This document shows, piece by piece, positions 7,221 to 14,113 of a stretch of DNA of 14,148 bases. Below the pieces are notes generated by a model. It worked only from the letters and a program-made list of their open reading frames with translations. It did not search any database and was not told the DNA's origin. The DNA lies in contig JADFVM010000202.1 in assembly GCA_015222555.1 (NCBI GenBank), positions 1 through 14,148 on the forward strand, given 5' to 3'. The translations under genes and the position numbers were made by a program. The DNA comes from Pseudomonadota bacterium. Its GTDB lineage: Bacteria > Desulfobacterota > JADFVX01. Every line of letters starts with the position of its first letter. Within the stretch, counting starts at the first letter, position 1.

Positions 7221-9224
7221 ATGTCTATCAGGTTCAAGTTTCTTGTTACATTGACGGGAATAATTATTCTTTCCTATCTCTTCCTTGCCTTTATTCAGGT
7301 ACAGTCAAACAAAGAGACGACAAACAAACGCCTTTCAGAAATCCTAAAGGGGTATGAAAATATCACCCTGGCGTTATTGCAATCTCATTCAAAAATCCTG
7401 GCTCAGCAAAGCAATATTGTTTCAAGAGACAGGCAGCTTATTACGTTTGTGAGGTGCTTTGCAAATGTGGAAGCAGGAAGATTCAAATGCGCCGGAAAGA
7501 TTATTCCCGACTCCATTCTCAGTGAATATCAGGATAAGCCTGTTGACTATATTATTTCAAACAGGCCCGGCCTTAAAGAAGAACTCAAGACGCTTCTCCG
7601 GAAAAAGATAGAGGAAAACAGTATTTCCCCCCTTAACCAGCTAAAGAATTCAAACCCCGACATAAACAAGCTCTTTTTCTCTTTTAAAAATCTTGCCATC
7701 TTCCGTTCCTTCAGCCCCGCCTACGGAGATTCAGTCGACAGTCCCATGGTCGAGTATTCCGCCAGGGAGAAAAAAGGTGTATCCGGTGTAGAGATGAATG
7801 AAGGTGAGCCCGGTTATTTTCAGACAATACCTGTGTTCTTCCCGAAAAACTACATCATTTTCACCTATGGCACCCCCTTATCTGCCGTTTTAAGGGATAT
7901 TCAGGAAGTCACCGGAGTCGATCATATCGCCTTTATCAATAAAGACCGGAAGGTCTATTCCGCGATGACGCGCAAAGGTGTCGATGCGTTCGATCCGTCC
8001 GTCCTGGATGTAAATCGTTTCGAGTCTTTCTTTGAAAAGAGTGACCAGGGGGTTTTTTATGTTCCTGTTATGGATTTTGCAGGCAAAGTGGCCGGGAAAG
8101 TTGCGCTTGTAAAAAATATTGATACCATGCTGAGCGAAGAGTCCGCAGCCCTAATTCAACTCGCTTTGGTTCTTGTCATAACGACACTCATTCTAGTTGC
8201 AATAATTATCATGCTCTTTACAACCCTGGTTAACAAGCCCTTAAAGGAGATGGGAGCCATGATACATGATATCGCGAAGGGTGAAGGGGATCTGACGAGT
8301 AGGCTGGAAGTGAAATCCAAAGATGAAATCGGTGATGTCGCTCAAGGTTTTAATTCCTTTGTCGATAAATTACACCGTCTTATCGTGCGTATCGCAGAGG
8401 TGACGGACAAGCTGGCTGGTTCAACGGATCAGCTGGCAAGGACGTCTGCCAAATTCACCGAAGGCTCCGACAGCCAGACAGATCAGTCGGCACAGGTTGC
8501 TACGGCTATTGAGGAGATGAATGTGTCCGTCACTGAAGTGGCGAGGAATACGAGTGATACGTCCTCTTTGGCAAAAGAAGCAAAAGAAATCGCTGTTAAA
8601 GGGGGAGATATCGTTTCCGAGGTTGTAAAGGGTATGGTGGAGCTTCAGTCCACAATTAAAGCATCGGCCGGGACGATCACCCATCTTGGCCAGGGGACGG
8701 AGCAGATCGTTGAGATTGTCAATGTCATTAATGACATCGCCGATCAGACGAACCTGTTAGCTCTAAATGCCGCCATTGAAGCGGCCAGGGCCGGTGAACA
8801 GGGGAGAGGCTTTGCTGTTGTTGCCGATGAGGTCAGAAAACTGGCGGATCGCACCACCAAGGCAACGAAAGAGATTGCCGCCATGACCGATAATCTACAA
8901 AAGGGGACTCAAGGTGCAGTCTCATCTATGGAGAAGGGGACCAAGGAAGTCGCCTGCGGTGTAAAACTGGTTGATGAAGCAGGAGCTGCGTTGAAAGATA
9001 TCGTTGGGATGGTCATTACGGTGACGGCCAAAGTTGAGCAAATTGCAGTAGCAACGGAAGAACACTCGGCAACGGCATCTGAAATCTCGAGCAATACGAC
9101 GTCTGCATCATCTGTGGCCATGGATCTTTCAGAAAGTGCAAAAGAATCCTATCGTGCAACGGAAGAATTAAATCGTCTGTCGATGGATTTAAAAAACGTT
9201 GTGGGGCAATTTAAATTAGTGTAG
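7221..9224 (+). CDS. Methyl-accepting chemotaxis protein, canonical tip
   Basis: This 667-residue receptor has a membrane helix at about 8-26, a periplasmic Cache-like sensor at about 30-305, a second helix at about 311-334, HAMP at about 335-390 and a signalling domain ending VGQFKLV. Its tip at 502-545 is canonical (IADQTNLLALNAAIEAARAG, then EQGRGFAVVADEVRKLADRT), so it should form trimers of dimers and couple to CheA and CheW. The sensor is paralogous to the upstream receptor's: SHSKIL, NRPGLKEEL, FRSFSP, QTIPVFFPKNYI and a cysteine pair at C79 and C90 are shared. I chose the ATG at 7221 because AAGGG at 7206-7210 gives a good ribosome site and the product then aligns with its paralogue. 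A TTG at 7200 would add seven residues. There is no CheR pentapeptide. The ligand is unknown. Confidence 0.92.
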   Translation: MSIRFKFLVTLTGIIILSYLFLAFIQVQSNKETTNKRLSEILKGYENITLALLQSHSKILAQQSNIVSRDRQLITFVRCFANVEAGRFKCAGKIIPDSILSEYQDKPVDYIISNRPGLKEELKTLLRKKIEENSISPLNQLKNSNPDINKLFFSFKNLAIFRSFSPAYGDSVDSPMVEYSAREKKGVSGVEMNEGEPGYFQTIPVFFPKNYIIFTYGTPLSAVLRDIQEVTGVDHIAFINKDRKVYSAMTRKGVDAFDPSVLDVNRFESFFEKSDQGVFYVPVMDFAGKVAGKVALVKNIDTMLSEESAALIQLALVLVITTLILVAIIIMLFTTLVNKPLKEMGAMIHDIAKGEGDLTSRLEVKSKDEIGDVAQGFNSFVDKLHRLIVRIAEVTDKLAGSTDQLARTSAKFTEGSDSQTDQSAQVATAIEEMNVSVTEVARNTSDTSSLAKEAKEIAVKGGDIVSEVVKGMVELQSTIKASAGTITHLGQGTEQIVEIVNVINDIADQTNLLALNAAIEAARAGEQGRGFAVVADEVRKLADRTTKATKEIAAMTDNLQKGTQGAVSSMEKGTKEVACGVKLVDEAGAALKDIVGMVITVTAKVEQIAVATEEHSATASEISSNTTSASSVAMDLSESAKESYRATEELNRLSMDLKNVVGQFKLV

Positions 9225-9266
9225 GGGCCTCTTTTAAGGCAAATTTTGGAGAGGTGAAAAAAAGAG

Positions 9267-9293
9267 TTGAAGAAAGACCATAATGGGTATAAA
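9267..9293 (+). promoter_or_regulatory. Weak candidate promoter before the rhodanese gene
   Basis: TTGAAG (9267-9272) and TATAAA (9288-9293) are separated by 15 bases in the 111-base gap after the second receptor, ahead of a strong ribosome site at 9321-9327. Spacing is short of the 17-base ideal. Just after the receptor stop, GCCT/AGGC could form a 4-bp stem, too weak to call a terminator. Confidence 0.25.
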
Positions 9294-9335
9294 TTGTGCT
9301 AAAAAACAAAAAAAGAGAATGAGGAGGAAAAAGAA

Positions 9336-9809
9336 ATGAAAAAATCGCTAAAAACCCTATTAATGAGCATGACTGTTTTTGCACTGCTTGTGTCGCAGGC
9401 CTATGCCGGGAAAAAAGAGACGCCTGCATCGATTAAAGGCGTGACGACGGTAGATGCGGATACAGTAAAAGGATGGCTTGACAACGGAGAAGAGATGGTG
9501 GTTCTTGATCCCAGAAAGAGCGGCGACTACAACCAAAAAGGTCACTTGCCGACGGCAATCAGCTGCCCCCTCGATACGGATGCCGAACTATCAGACAAGG
9601 TGATCAGTAAAGCGGCAAAAGATCTGGCCAATTGTGATGAGCTGAAAGGTGTAGGGAAGGGAGACAAGATCGTCGCCTATTGCAACGGAACAACCTGCTG
9701 GATGTCTCCAAAGGCCGTTACAGCCCTGGTTAAAATGGGTTATACCAATGTTTACTGGTTCCGCGAAGGGATGAAAGTCTGGAATGAAAAAGGCTATCCC
9801 GTAGAATAA
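9336..9809 (+). CDS. Exported rhodanese-like protein
   Basis: Rhodanese domains move sulfane sulfur through a persulfide on a catalytic cysteine. This 157-residue protein begins with a classic signal peptide (KK, a hydrophobic core at about 5-20, cleavage predicted after AYA at 22-24), so the mature form acts in the periplasm. One rhodanese domain fills the rest. VVLDPR is at 55-60, and the active-site loop YCNGTTCWMS at 115-124 carries C116 as the likely catalytic residue and a second cysteine, C121. WFREGMKVWNEKGYP at 141-155 is the usual domain end. C77 and C100 are additional. The start has an ideal GAGGAGG site 8 bases upstream. It is followed 53 bases later by the DUF1573-cytochrome gene, with which it probably forms an operon. 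The sulfur donor and acceptor are unknown. Confidence 0.9.
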   Translation: MKKSLKTLLMSMTVFALLVSQAYAGKKETPASIKGVTTVDADTVKGWLDNGEEMVVLDPRKSGDYNQKGHLPTAISCPLDTDAELSDKVISKAAKDLANCDELKGVGKGDKIVAYCNGTTCWMSPKAVTALVKMGYTNVYWFREGMKVWNEKGYPVE

Positions 9810-9819
9810 TATTTACTCA

Positions 9820-9842
9820 CACTCCCCCTCCCCGGGGGAGTG
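9820..9842 (+). other. Strong GC hairpin between rhodanese and cytochrome genes
   Basis: CACTCCCCC (9820-9828) and GGGGGAGTG (9834-9842) form a perfect 9-bp stem around TCCCC. It is followed by ATTTACTG rather than a T tract, and the ribosome site of the next gene begins 8 bases later at 9851. It looks like an intraoperonic mRNA-stability or attenuation element rather than a full terminator. Confidence 0.5.
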
Positions 9843-9862
9843 ATTTACTGAAGGAATAAAAA

Positions 9863-10645
9863 GTGTTTCTTGCCCCTATCACTGTCTTGTTTAATTTCGT
9901 CTTATCCCTATCATCATCTCTCACCTATCCCGCCATCGTTGATGTTGGAGAAATCTATGAGAATGAGCGTCCCTTTCAACATGAAATTAAGATTAGCAAT
10001 AATGGCAGGGACGTTATTGAAATCTTGTCTGTAGAGACGACCTGTGGTTGCACCATTGCAGAAATGGAGAAGAAGGAGCTTGCTCCCGGTGAGGAGGTAA
10101 TGCTTAACGTGACTATTGACACCGTCGGGAAAAGGGGGGGAATGGAAAAGAAAATAACTTTGAAAACACAAGAGCAAGACTACCTAATTAAAGTGAGAGG
10201 CTTTGTTCGCAAAGAGGTGGGGGGCCATTCAACGGGGTTTTTACAGAAAAAAATATTTAACGAACCCTGTGCTTCCTGCCATTCCAATGATGAAGGGAAA
10301 ATGTCGAAGACGCTTTTTGCCGCCGTCTGTAGCTTTTGCCATGGTCCTCATGGCAGTGGTGGAACCGCGCCGGCGCTTAACAGACTATCCTTCCTAAAGT
10401 CCGTTGATGACAATGATTTGTATGATATTATCGCCAATGGTAGAGAAGAAAGTGGAATGCCTGCTTTTTTAGATAGTCACGGTGGGCCGCTTAGCAAAGA
10501 GCAGGTGCTTTCTTTGCTGCCTTACCTAAGGCGGGATGAAAAGCTACTGAATAGATTGAAAGAAAAAAAGAAGCCATCTCTTAATGAAGAAAAAAATCCA
10601 CGGAGAAATCATTCTTTCCCGGAATCTACTCCAAATGGTCTGTAA
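9863..10645 (+). CDS. DUF1573 domain fused to periplasmic cytochrome c
   Basis: This 260-residue protein is translated from a GTG with AAGGA at 9851-9855, seven bases upstream. A hydrophobic N-terminus (about 1-23) should export it. Residues about 24-112 match DUF1573, an immunoglobulin-like domain, with its hallmark TCGCT at 60-64. The second half is a c-type cytochrome with two heme-binding motifs only 15 residues apart, CASCH (136-140) and CSFCH (156-160). GMPAF with M199 is a likely axial ligand, as in class I cytochromes. One heme is the conservative reading, because many such domains carry a spare CxxCH; two hemes are possible. The charged tail after about 225 is low in complexity, and its last 12 residues lie over the 3' end of a decayed gene on the other strand. 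Electron transfer linked to the adjacent rhodanese is inference. Confidence 0.85.
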   Translation: MFLAPITVLFNFVLSLSSSLTYPAIVDVGEIYENERPFQHEIKISNNGRDVIEILSVETTCGCTIAEMEKKELAPGEEVMLNVTIDTVGKRGGMEKKITLKTQEQDYLIKVRGFVRKEVGGHSTGFLQKKIFNEPCASCHSNDEGKMSKTLFAAVCSFCHGPHGSGGTAPALNRLSFLKSVDDNDLYDIIANGREESGMPAFLDSHGGPLSKEQVLSLLPYLRRDEKLLNRLKEKKKPSLNEEKNPRRNHSFPESTPNGL

Positions 10646-11117
10646 AGAGGATCTCCTATCAAAACCATCTTCCAGGAGAGGTGGGGGAGACTGAAGAAAT
10701 AGCTTTCGGCCAGCGAATAACTGGTTCCTTTTTCTCTCTCCTTATCGGGCCATCGTGCATCAAAATAGGCCTTACTCTTTAATCCTTCGGCCTCAGTCTC
10801 TATTGTATCATCTATGATTCTTTCACTACCCTTTCATCGGGGCCATCCAGCCTGCTCACCATTAAAACATCACCCCTTGCAATAGGGAGTTTCATCTGAC
10901 CGTTACCAATAAAATAAGAATTATCTATCCATCCACCCAGGGGATATTCATCGGCAAGAACGAGGGCCAGCTCATTGTCCAGGGAAGAACGAAAATCCAG
11001 CCTTATATCATCGCTCTCCTTCTCGCCTTCTTTCGGCAGCCAGCCTTCGGGAGGTGAAACACGTAAGGGGACGCCATAGATGGTCACAAGACAGCGAATC
11101 TTTCTGTGAGGAAGAAT
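10609..11117 (-). pseudogene. Truncated, frameshifted TIGR03790-like gene
   Basis: Two minus-strand frames together read as the C-terminal half of one protein. The first (from an in-frame TAA at 11118-11120 down to a stop at 10812) contains KIRCLVTIYGVPLRV, SSLDNELAL, YPLGGWIDN and MVSRLDGPDERVVK. The second (down to TGA at 10609-10611) continues IIDDTIETEAEGL, AYFDARW, AESYFFSLPHLSWK and IGDPLYRPFG. The order and motifs match what I recall of TIGR03790, an uncharacterised family described as co-occurring with exosortase. The frames join near 10820, where loss of one A in an A run (or gain of two bases) explains the shift. The N-terminal part is missing, because thiC and a stem-loop occupy the upstream DNA. 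A GTG at 11087 could start a 91-residue fragment but has no good ribosome site. The family name is from memory; the frameshift reading is direct. Confidence 0.75.
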
Positions 11118-11139
11118 TTAAACGGAAAGGTGGGCAGGA

Positions 11140-11185
11140 TGCCCCGCCATACAACAATTGGCGGGGCAAAGTTTTATTTTTTTAC
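11140..11185 (+). terminator. Stem-loop terminator between convergent operons
   Basis: TGCCCCGCCA (11140-11149) and TGGCGGGGCA (11159-11168) form a perfect 10-bp stem with a 9-base loop. On the plus strand it is followed by AAGTTTTATTTTTTT, a typical intrinsic terminator, which would stop transcripts from the rhodanese-cytochrome side. On the minus strand the same stem begins 6 bases after the thiC stop but lacks a T tract, so it may stop or protect the thiamin mRNA less efficiently. Confidence 0.7.
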
Positions 11186-12475
11186 CAGCTTCTGATCTTC
11201 TCCTTCATTCATTAACTTCATTGAACAAAGGGCCGCACACATAGTGCAGGCATCCTCGGCATCCATTGGGACAGCTGAATCTCTCAGACGTCTCGCTTTA
11301 TCGGGATCGATACAGGCAGCAATCTGACCTTCCCAGTCCAGCGCCTTTCGCTTCCTGGACATTTCAAGGTCCATTTCCCACGCCCCTTTGACGCCCTTTG
11401 CAATATCGCCTGCATGGGCAGCAATTCTTGTCGCCATGATCCCTTCATGAACATCTTCCACGGCCGGCAAGCGCAGATGCTCCGCCGGGGTAACATAACA
11501 GAGGAAATCAGCGCCGGCCGCTGCCGCAACAGTACCGCCGATAGCTGCAGTAATGTGGTCATAACCTGGAGCGATGTCGGTGACCAATGGCCCGAGCACA
11601 TAAAAGGGCGCGCCGTGGCAGATCCTTTTTTGCAGCAGGATGTTTGCCTCTACCTGGTTGATCGGCACATGGCCAGGCCCTTCAATCATAACCTGAACAC
11701 CGGCGTCCCAGGCCCTTTCCGTTAATTCACCCAGGATAAGGAGCTCCTGAATCTGTCCCCTGTCTGTGGCATCGGCAATGCAGCCCGGCCTGAAGCCGTC
11801 ACCCAGGCTCAAAACAGCATCGTACTTTTTTGTCATCTCCAAAAGACGGTCAAAATCTTCAAAAAGGGGATTTTCTTTTTTATTTTTCAGTATCCACTCA
11901 GTTAAAAAGGAGCCGCCCCGGCTGACGACATCCATTATTCTTCCCTCCGTCCTAAGACGGTGAACAGACTCTTTTGTGACGCCGCAATGGACGGTAATAA
12001 AATCGACACCGTCGGCAAGGTGTTTTTCAATGCCGTCAAAGATTTCATCTTCTGTCATCTTGAATATAGGCCGGCCCGAGTTAAAGGTTTCAAGGGCTGC
12101 CTGATAGATTGGAACCGTCCCGACAATGACTGTTGATTTCTCCATTATGCGCGATCTAACAAGATCAACGTCTCCGCCGGTAGAAAGGTCCATGATCGCA
12201 TCGGCACCGGCTTTTATGGCAACGTCTAACTTTTCCAGCTCACAGTCCAGCTCTTTAATGTCTCTTGACGTTCCTATGTTGGCATTGACCTTGGTCTTAA
12301 GGCCTTTTCCAATACCGAGGGGCGGTATTTTTTTGTGTTTATTATTTCGACAGATGGCGATATTTCCATCAGCCACCCCTTTTCGTATAAATTCAGGCTC
12401 CAAACCTTCCTGAAGGGCAACCTCTTTCATTTCAGCAGTAATATTTCCTTTGCGAGCTTCAATTAGCTGGGTCAT
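11174..12475 (-). CDS. thiC: Phosphomethylpyrimidine synthase
   Basis: ThiC is a radical SAM enzyme that rearranges aminoimidazole ribotide into hydroxymethylpyrimidine phosphate, the pyrimidine half of thiamin. The 433-residue protein is the short form without the long N-terminal domain of the E. coli type. Conserved stretches are VNANIGTS at 63-70, MDLSTGGD at 95-102, EGPGHVPINQ at 265-274 and YVTPAEHL at 327-334. The C-terminal iron-sulfur motif is C410-TM-C413-AAL-C417. This CX2CX3C spacing differs from the CX2CX4C of the E. coli enzyme and, as I recall, is usual in short ThiC proteins. The ATG has an AAGGAG site. It is the last gene of the thiS-thiG-thiE-thiC operon, 71 bases after thiE. 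No TPP riboswitch is visible in that gap, so control probably sits upstream of thiS. Confidence 0.96.
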   Translation of the reverse strand: MTQLIEARKGNITAEMKEVALQEGLEPEFIRKGVADGNIAICRNNKHKKIPPLGIGKGLKTKVNANIGTSRDIKELDCELEKLDVAIKAGADAIMDLSTGGDVDLVRSRIMEKSTVIVGTVPIYQAALETFNSGRPIFKMTEDEIFDGIEKHLADGVDFITVHCGVTKESVHRLRTEGRIMDVVSRGGSFLTEWILKNKKENPLFEDFDRLLEMTKKYDAVLSLGDGFRPGCIADATDRGQIQELLILGELTERAWDAGVQVMIEGPGHVPINQVEANILLQKRICHGAPFYVLGPLVTDIAPGYDHITAAIGGTVAAAAGADFLCYVTPAEHLRLPAVEDVHEGIMATRIAAHAGDIAKGVKGAWEMDLEMSRKRKALDWEGQIAACIDPDKARRLRDSAVPMDAEDACTMCAALCSMKLMNEGEDQKLVKK

Positions 12476-12546
12476 GACTTTCTCCTTTTCCTATCTCCAT
12501 AGAGGTAATTGATTTATTAATGATTGCAAATGTTTCAACTATGTCT

Positions 12547-13263
12547 CTAATACTTTTTATTTTTAAATCCCTTTACACAGGTCATTAATTTCTTTGCAGA
12601 TTTCTTCACATCATCTGCTGCCATAAGTGCTGAAATTATTGCAGCGCCATTAGCGCCTGCGCTCATGACATCTGATATATTTCCTACCTTAATCCCCCCC
12701 AGGGCGAATATTGGCAAGTCAACTCTATTACACACCGTCTTTAGTCTTTCTATCCCCTGCGGTTTTCCATATGCGGCCTTTGAGGGGGTGTCATAAATGG
12801 GACTGAAGGTTATAAAATCGGCGCCCTCTTCTTCTGCCCTCGCCGCGTCTTCTGCAGAATGTGCTGATACACCGATCAGCTTTCCTGTACCCAGTAGATT
12901 TCTGGCTTCTCCCGGAGTAAAGGAGTGAGAGGGAAGATGGACACCATCTGCTTTGACTGCCATAGCAACATCGAGCCTGTCATTAATAAGCAGTTTCGCA
13001 TCATAGGAAGAGGTTAGTTCCCGAACTTGTAAGGCCAGATTGTAAAGCGCCCTGACGGAGAGATCCTTTTCTCTCAGTTGGATCAACCTTACTCCCCCTT
13101 CCAAGGCTTCGCCAATAACCTGAAGAAGCTCTCTACCCCCTGTTTGATGACGGTCGGTGATGAGATACAGTAAAGACAAGTCATTTCGTATTTCGGATTT
13201 TGGATTTCTGGACAACTTATCTCTTATACACTCAACCATGAATTTGGATTTTTCGTTCCGCAC
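12547..13263 (-). CDS. thiE: Thiamine-phosphate synthase
   Basis: ThiE joins hydroxymethylpyrimidine diphosphate to thiazole phosphate (or its carboxylated form) to give thiamin phosphate. The (beta/alpha)8 barrel is complete: LYLITDR at 32-38, IQLREKD at 61-67, NDRLD at 94-98, DGVHLPS at 106-112, GVSAHS at 131-136, FSPIYDTPSK at 153-162, YGKPQG at 165-170 and ALGGI at 187-191. With the GTG start at 13263 (GGGG 8 bases upstream) the protein has 238 residues, about 28 more at the N-terminus than usual. Those residues, including NPKSEIRN, are encoded by a degenerate repeat. An ATG at 13239 (residue 9) or a TTG at 13179 (residue 29) could be used instead, but neither has a better ribosome site. 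It lies 26 bases after thiG. Confidence 0.93.
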   Translation of the reverse strand: MRNEKSKFMVECIRDKLSRNPKSEIRNDLSLLYLITDRHQTGGRELLQVIGEALEGGVRLIQLREKDLSVRALYNLALQVRELTSSYDAKLLINDRLDVAMAVKADGVHLPSHSFTPGEARNLLGTGKLIGVSAHSAEDAARAEEEGADFITFSPIYDTPSKAAYGKPQGIERLKTVCNRVDLPIFALGGIKVGNISDVMSAGANGAAIISALMAADDVKKSAKKLMTCVKGFKNKKY

Positions 13264-13287
13264 TCCGCAATCCCCATTCCGAAATTA
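13182..13287. repeat. Degenerate ATTTCGGATTT-type repeats at the start of thiE
   Basis: Two AT-rich patches, 13182-13210 (TTTCGTATTTCGGATTTTGG) and 13240-13287 (TTTGGATTTTTCGTTCCGCA and following, ending CATTCCGAAATTA), are built from variants of the short unit (A)TTCGGATTT or its relatives ATTCCG and CTCCGC. They cover the thiG-thiE junction and the first codons of thiE. Such slippage-prone units are common intergenic filler in some environmental bacteria. Confidence 0.5.
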
Positions 13288-13289
13288 AC

Positions 13290-14069
13290 TTACATTCCGA
13301 TAACTCCTTCAATAGGACTGCTCGCCGTGGCGTAAAGCTTCCTGGGCATGCGCCCTGCCAGATAGGCTTCACGGCCTGCTTCTACCGCTTTTTTCATGGC
13401 GCTTGCCATCAGGATGGGATCTTTGGCTCCAGCAATACCGGTATTCATCAATACACCGTCACAGCCCAGTTCCATGGCGATGGCCGCATCACTGGCCGTC
13501 CCGACACCTGCATCAACCAGGATGGGTACCTTGGCATCCTCCAGGATAATTTTTATATTATAGGGATTCCTGATACCGAGGCCACTGCCAATGGGCGCTC
13601 CTAAGGGCATGACTGCCGCACAACCCATATCTTCCAGTTTTTTTGCCGTGATAGGATCATCGTTTGTGTATGCCATGACAACAAAACCTTCATCGACAAG
13701 CACCTTGGCGGCCTCCAGCGTTGCCGGGATGTCGGGAAAAAGCGTTTTGGTGTCACCCAGCACTTCCAGTTTAACCAGATCCCAACCACCGGCCTCTCTT
13801 GCCAGACGGCAGGTTCGGATGGCGTCTTCCGCATTGAAACAGCCCGCCGTATTTGGCAGGATGGTATACTTATTAGGGTCCACATAGTCGAGGAGGTTCT
13901 CCTCCTTGTCACTAGTGATATTCACCCGCCTTATTGCAACGGTAACGATCTCGGCGCCTGACGCTTCAATTGCTTTTTTTGTCTCTTCAAAATCCTTGTA
14001 TTTACCTGTACCGACCAGGAGACGAGAGTTAAACTCCTTGCCGGCTAATACCAGTTTATCTTCTGCCAT
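13290..14069 (-). CDS. thiG: Thiazole synthase
   Basis: ThiG makes thiazole phosphate from 1-deoxy-D-xylulose 5-phosphate, dehydroglycine and the sulfur carried on ThiS thiocarboxylate. The 259-residue barrel shows LLVGTGKY at 17-24, the Schiff-base lysine K100 within DLVKLEVLGD (equivalent to K96 of the B. subtilis enzyme), MPLGAPIGSGLG at 154-165, VDAGVG at 185-190 and MNTGIA at 208-213. Length and motifs are normal, with no sign of damage. The ATG has a GGAG site. It lies 44 bases after thiS and 26 bases before thiE, so the genes are surely co-transcribed. The dehydroglycine-producing enzyme (ThiH or ThiO) and the sulfur loader ThiF are not in the window. Confidence 0.96.
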   Translation of the reverse strand: MAEDKLVLAGKEFNSRLLVGTGKYKDFEETKKAIEASGAEIVTVAIRRVNITSDKEENLLDYVDPNKYTILPNTAGCFNAEDAIRTCRLAREAGGWDLVKLEVLGDTKTLFPDIPATLEAAKVLVDEGFVVMAYTNDDPITAKKLEDMGCAAVMPLGAPIGSGLGIRNPYNIKIILEDAKVPILVDAGVGTASDAAIAMELGCDGVLMNTGIAGAKDPILMASAMKKAVEAGREAYLAGRMPRKLYATASSPIEGVIGM

Positions 14070-14113
14070 TTGTTACTCCTTCATGCATTGATTTATTGAA
14101 TAATATGTGGCCA

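Noticed and set aside
7200..7221. TTG at 7200 as the start of the second chemoreceptor
   Set aside because: The ATG at 7221 has AAGGG at suitable spacing and aligns with the paralogue's N-terminus; the upstream TTG has no ribosome site.
12476..12546. A TPP riboswitch just before thiC
   Set aside because: The 71-base gap is too short and lacks the CTGAGA and related conserved boxes; thiC sits at the end of an operon.
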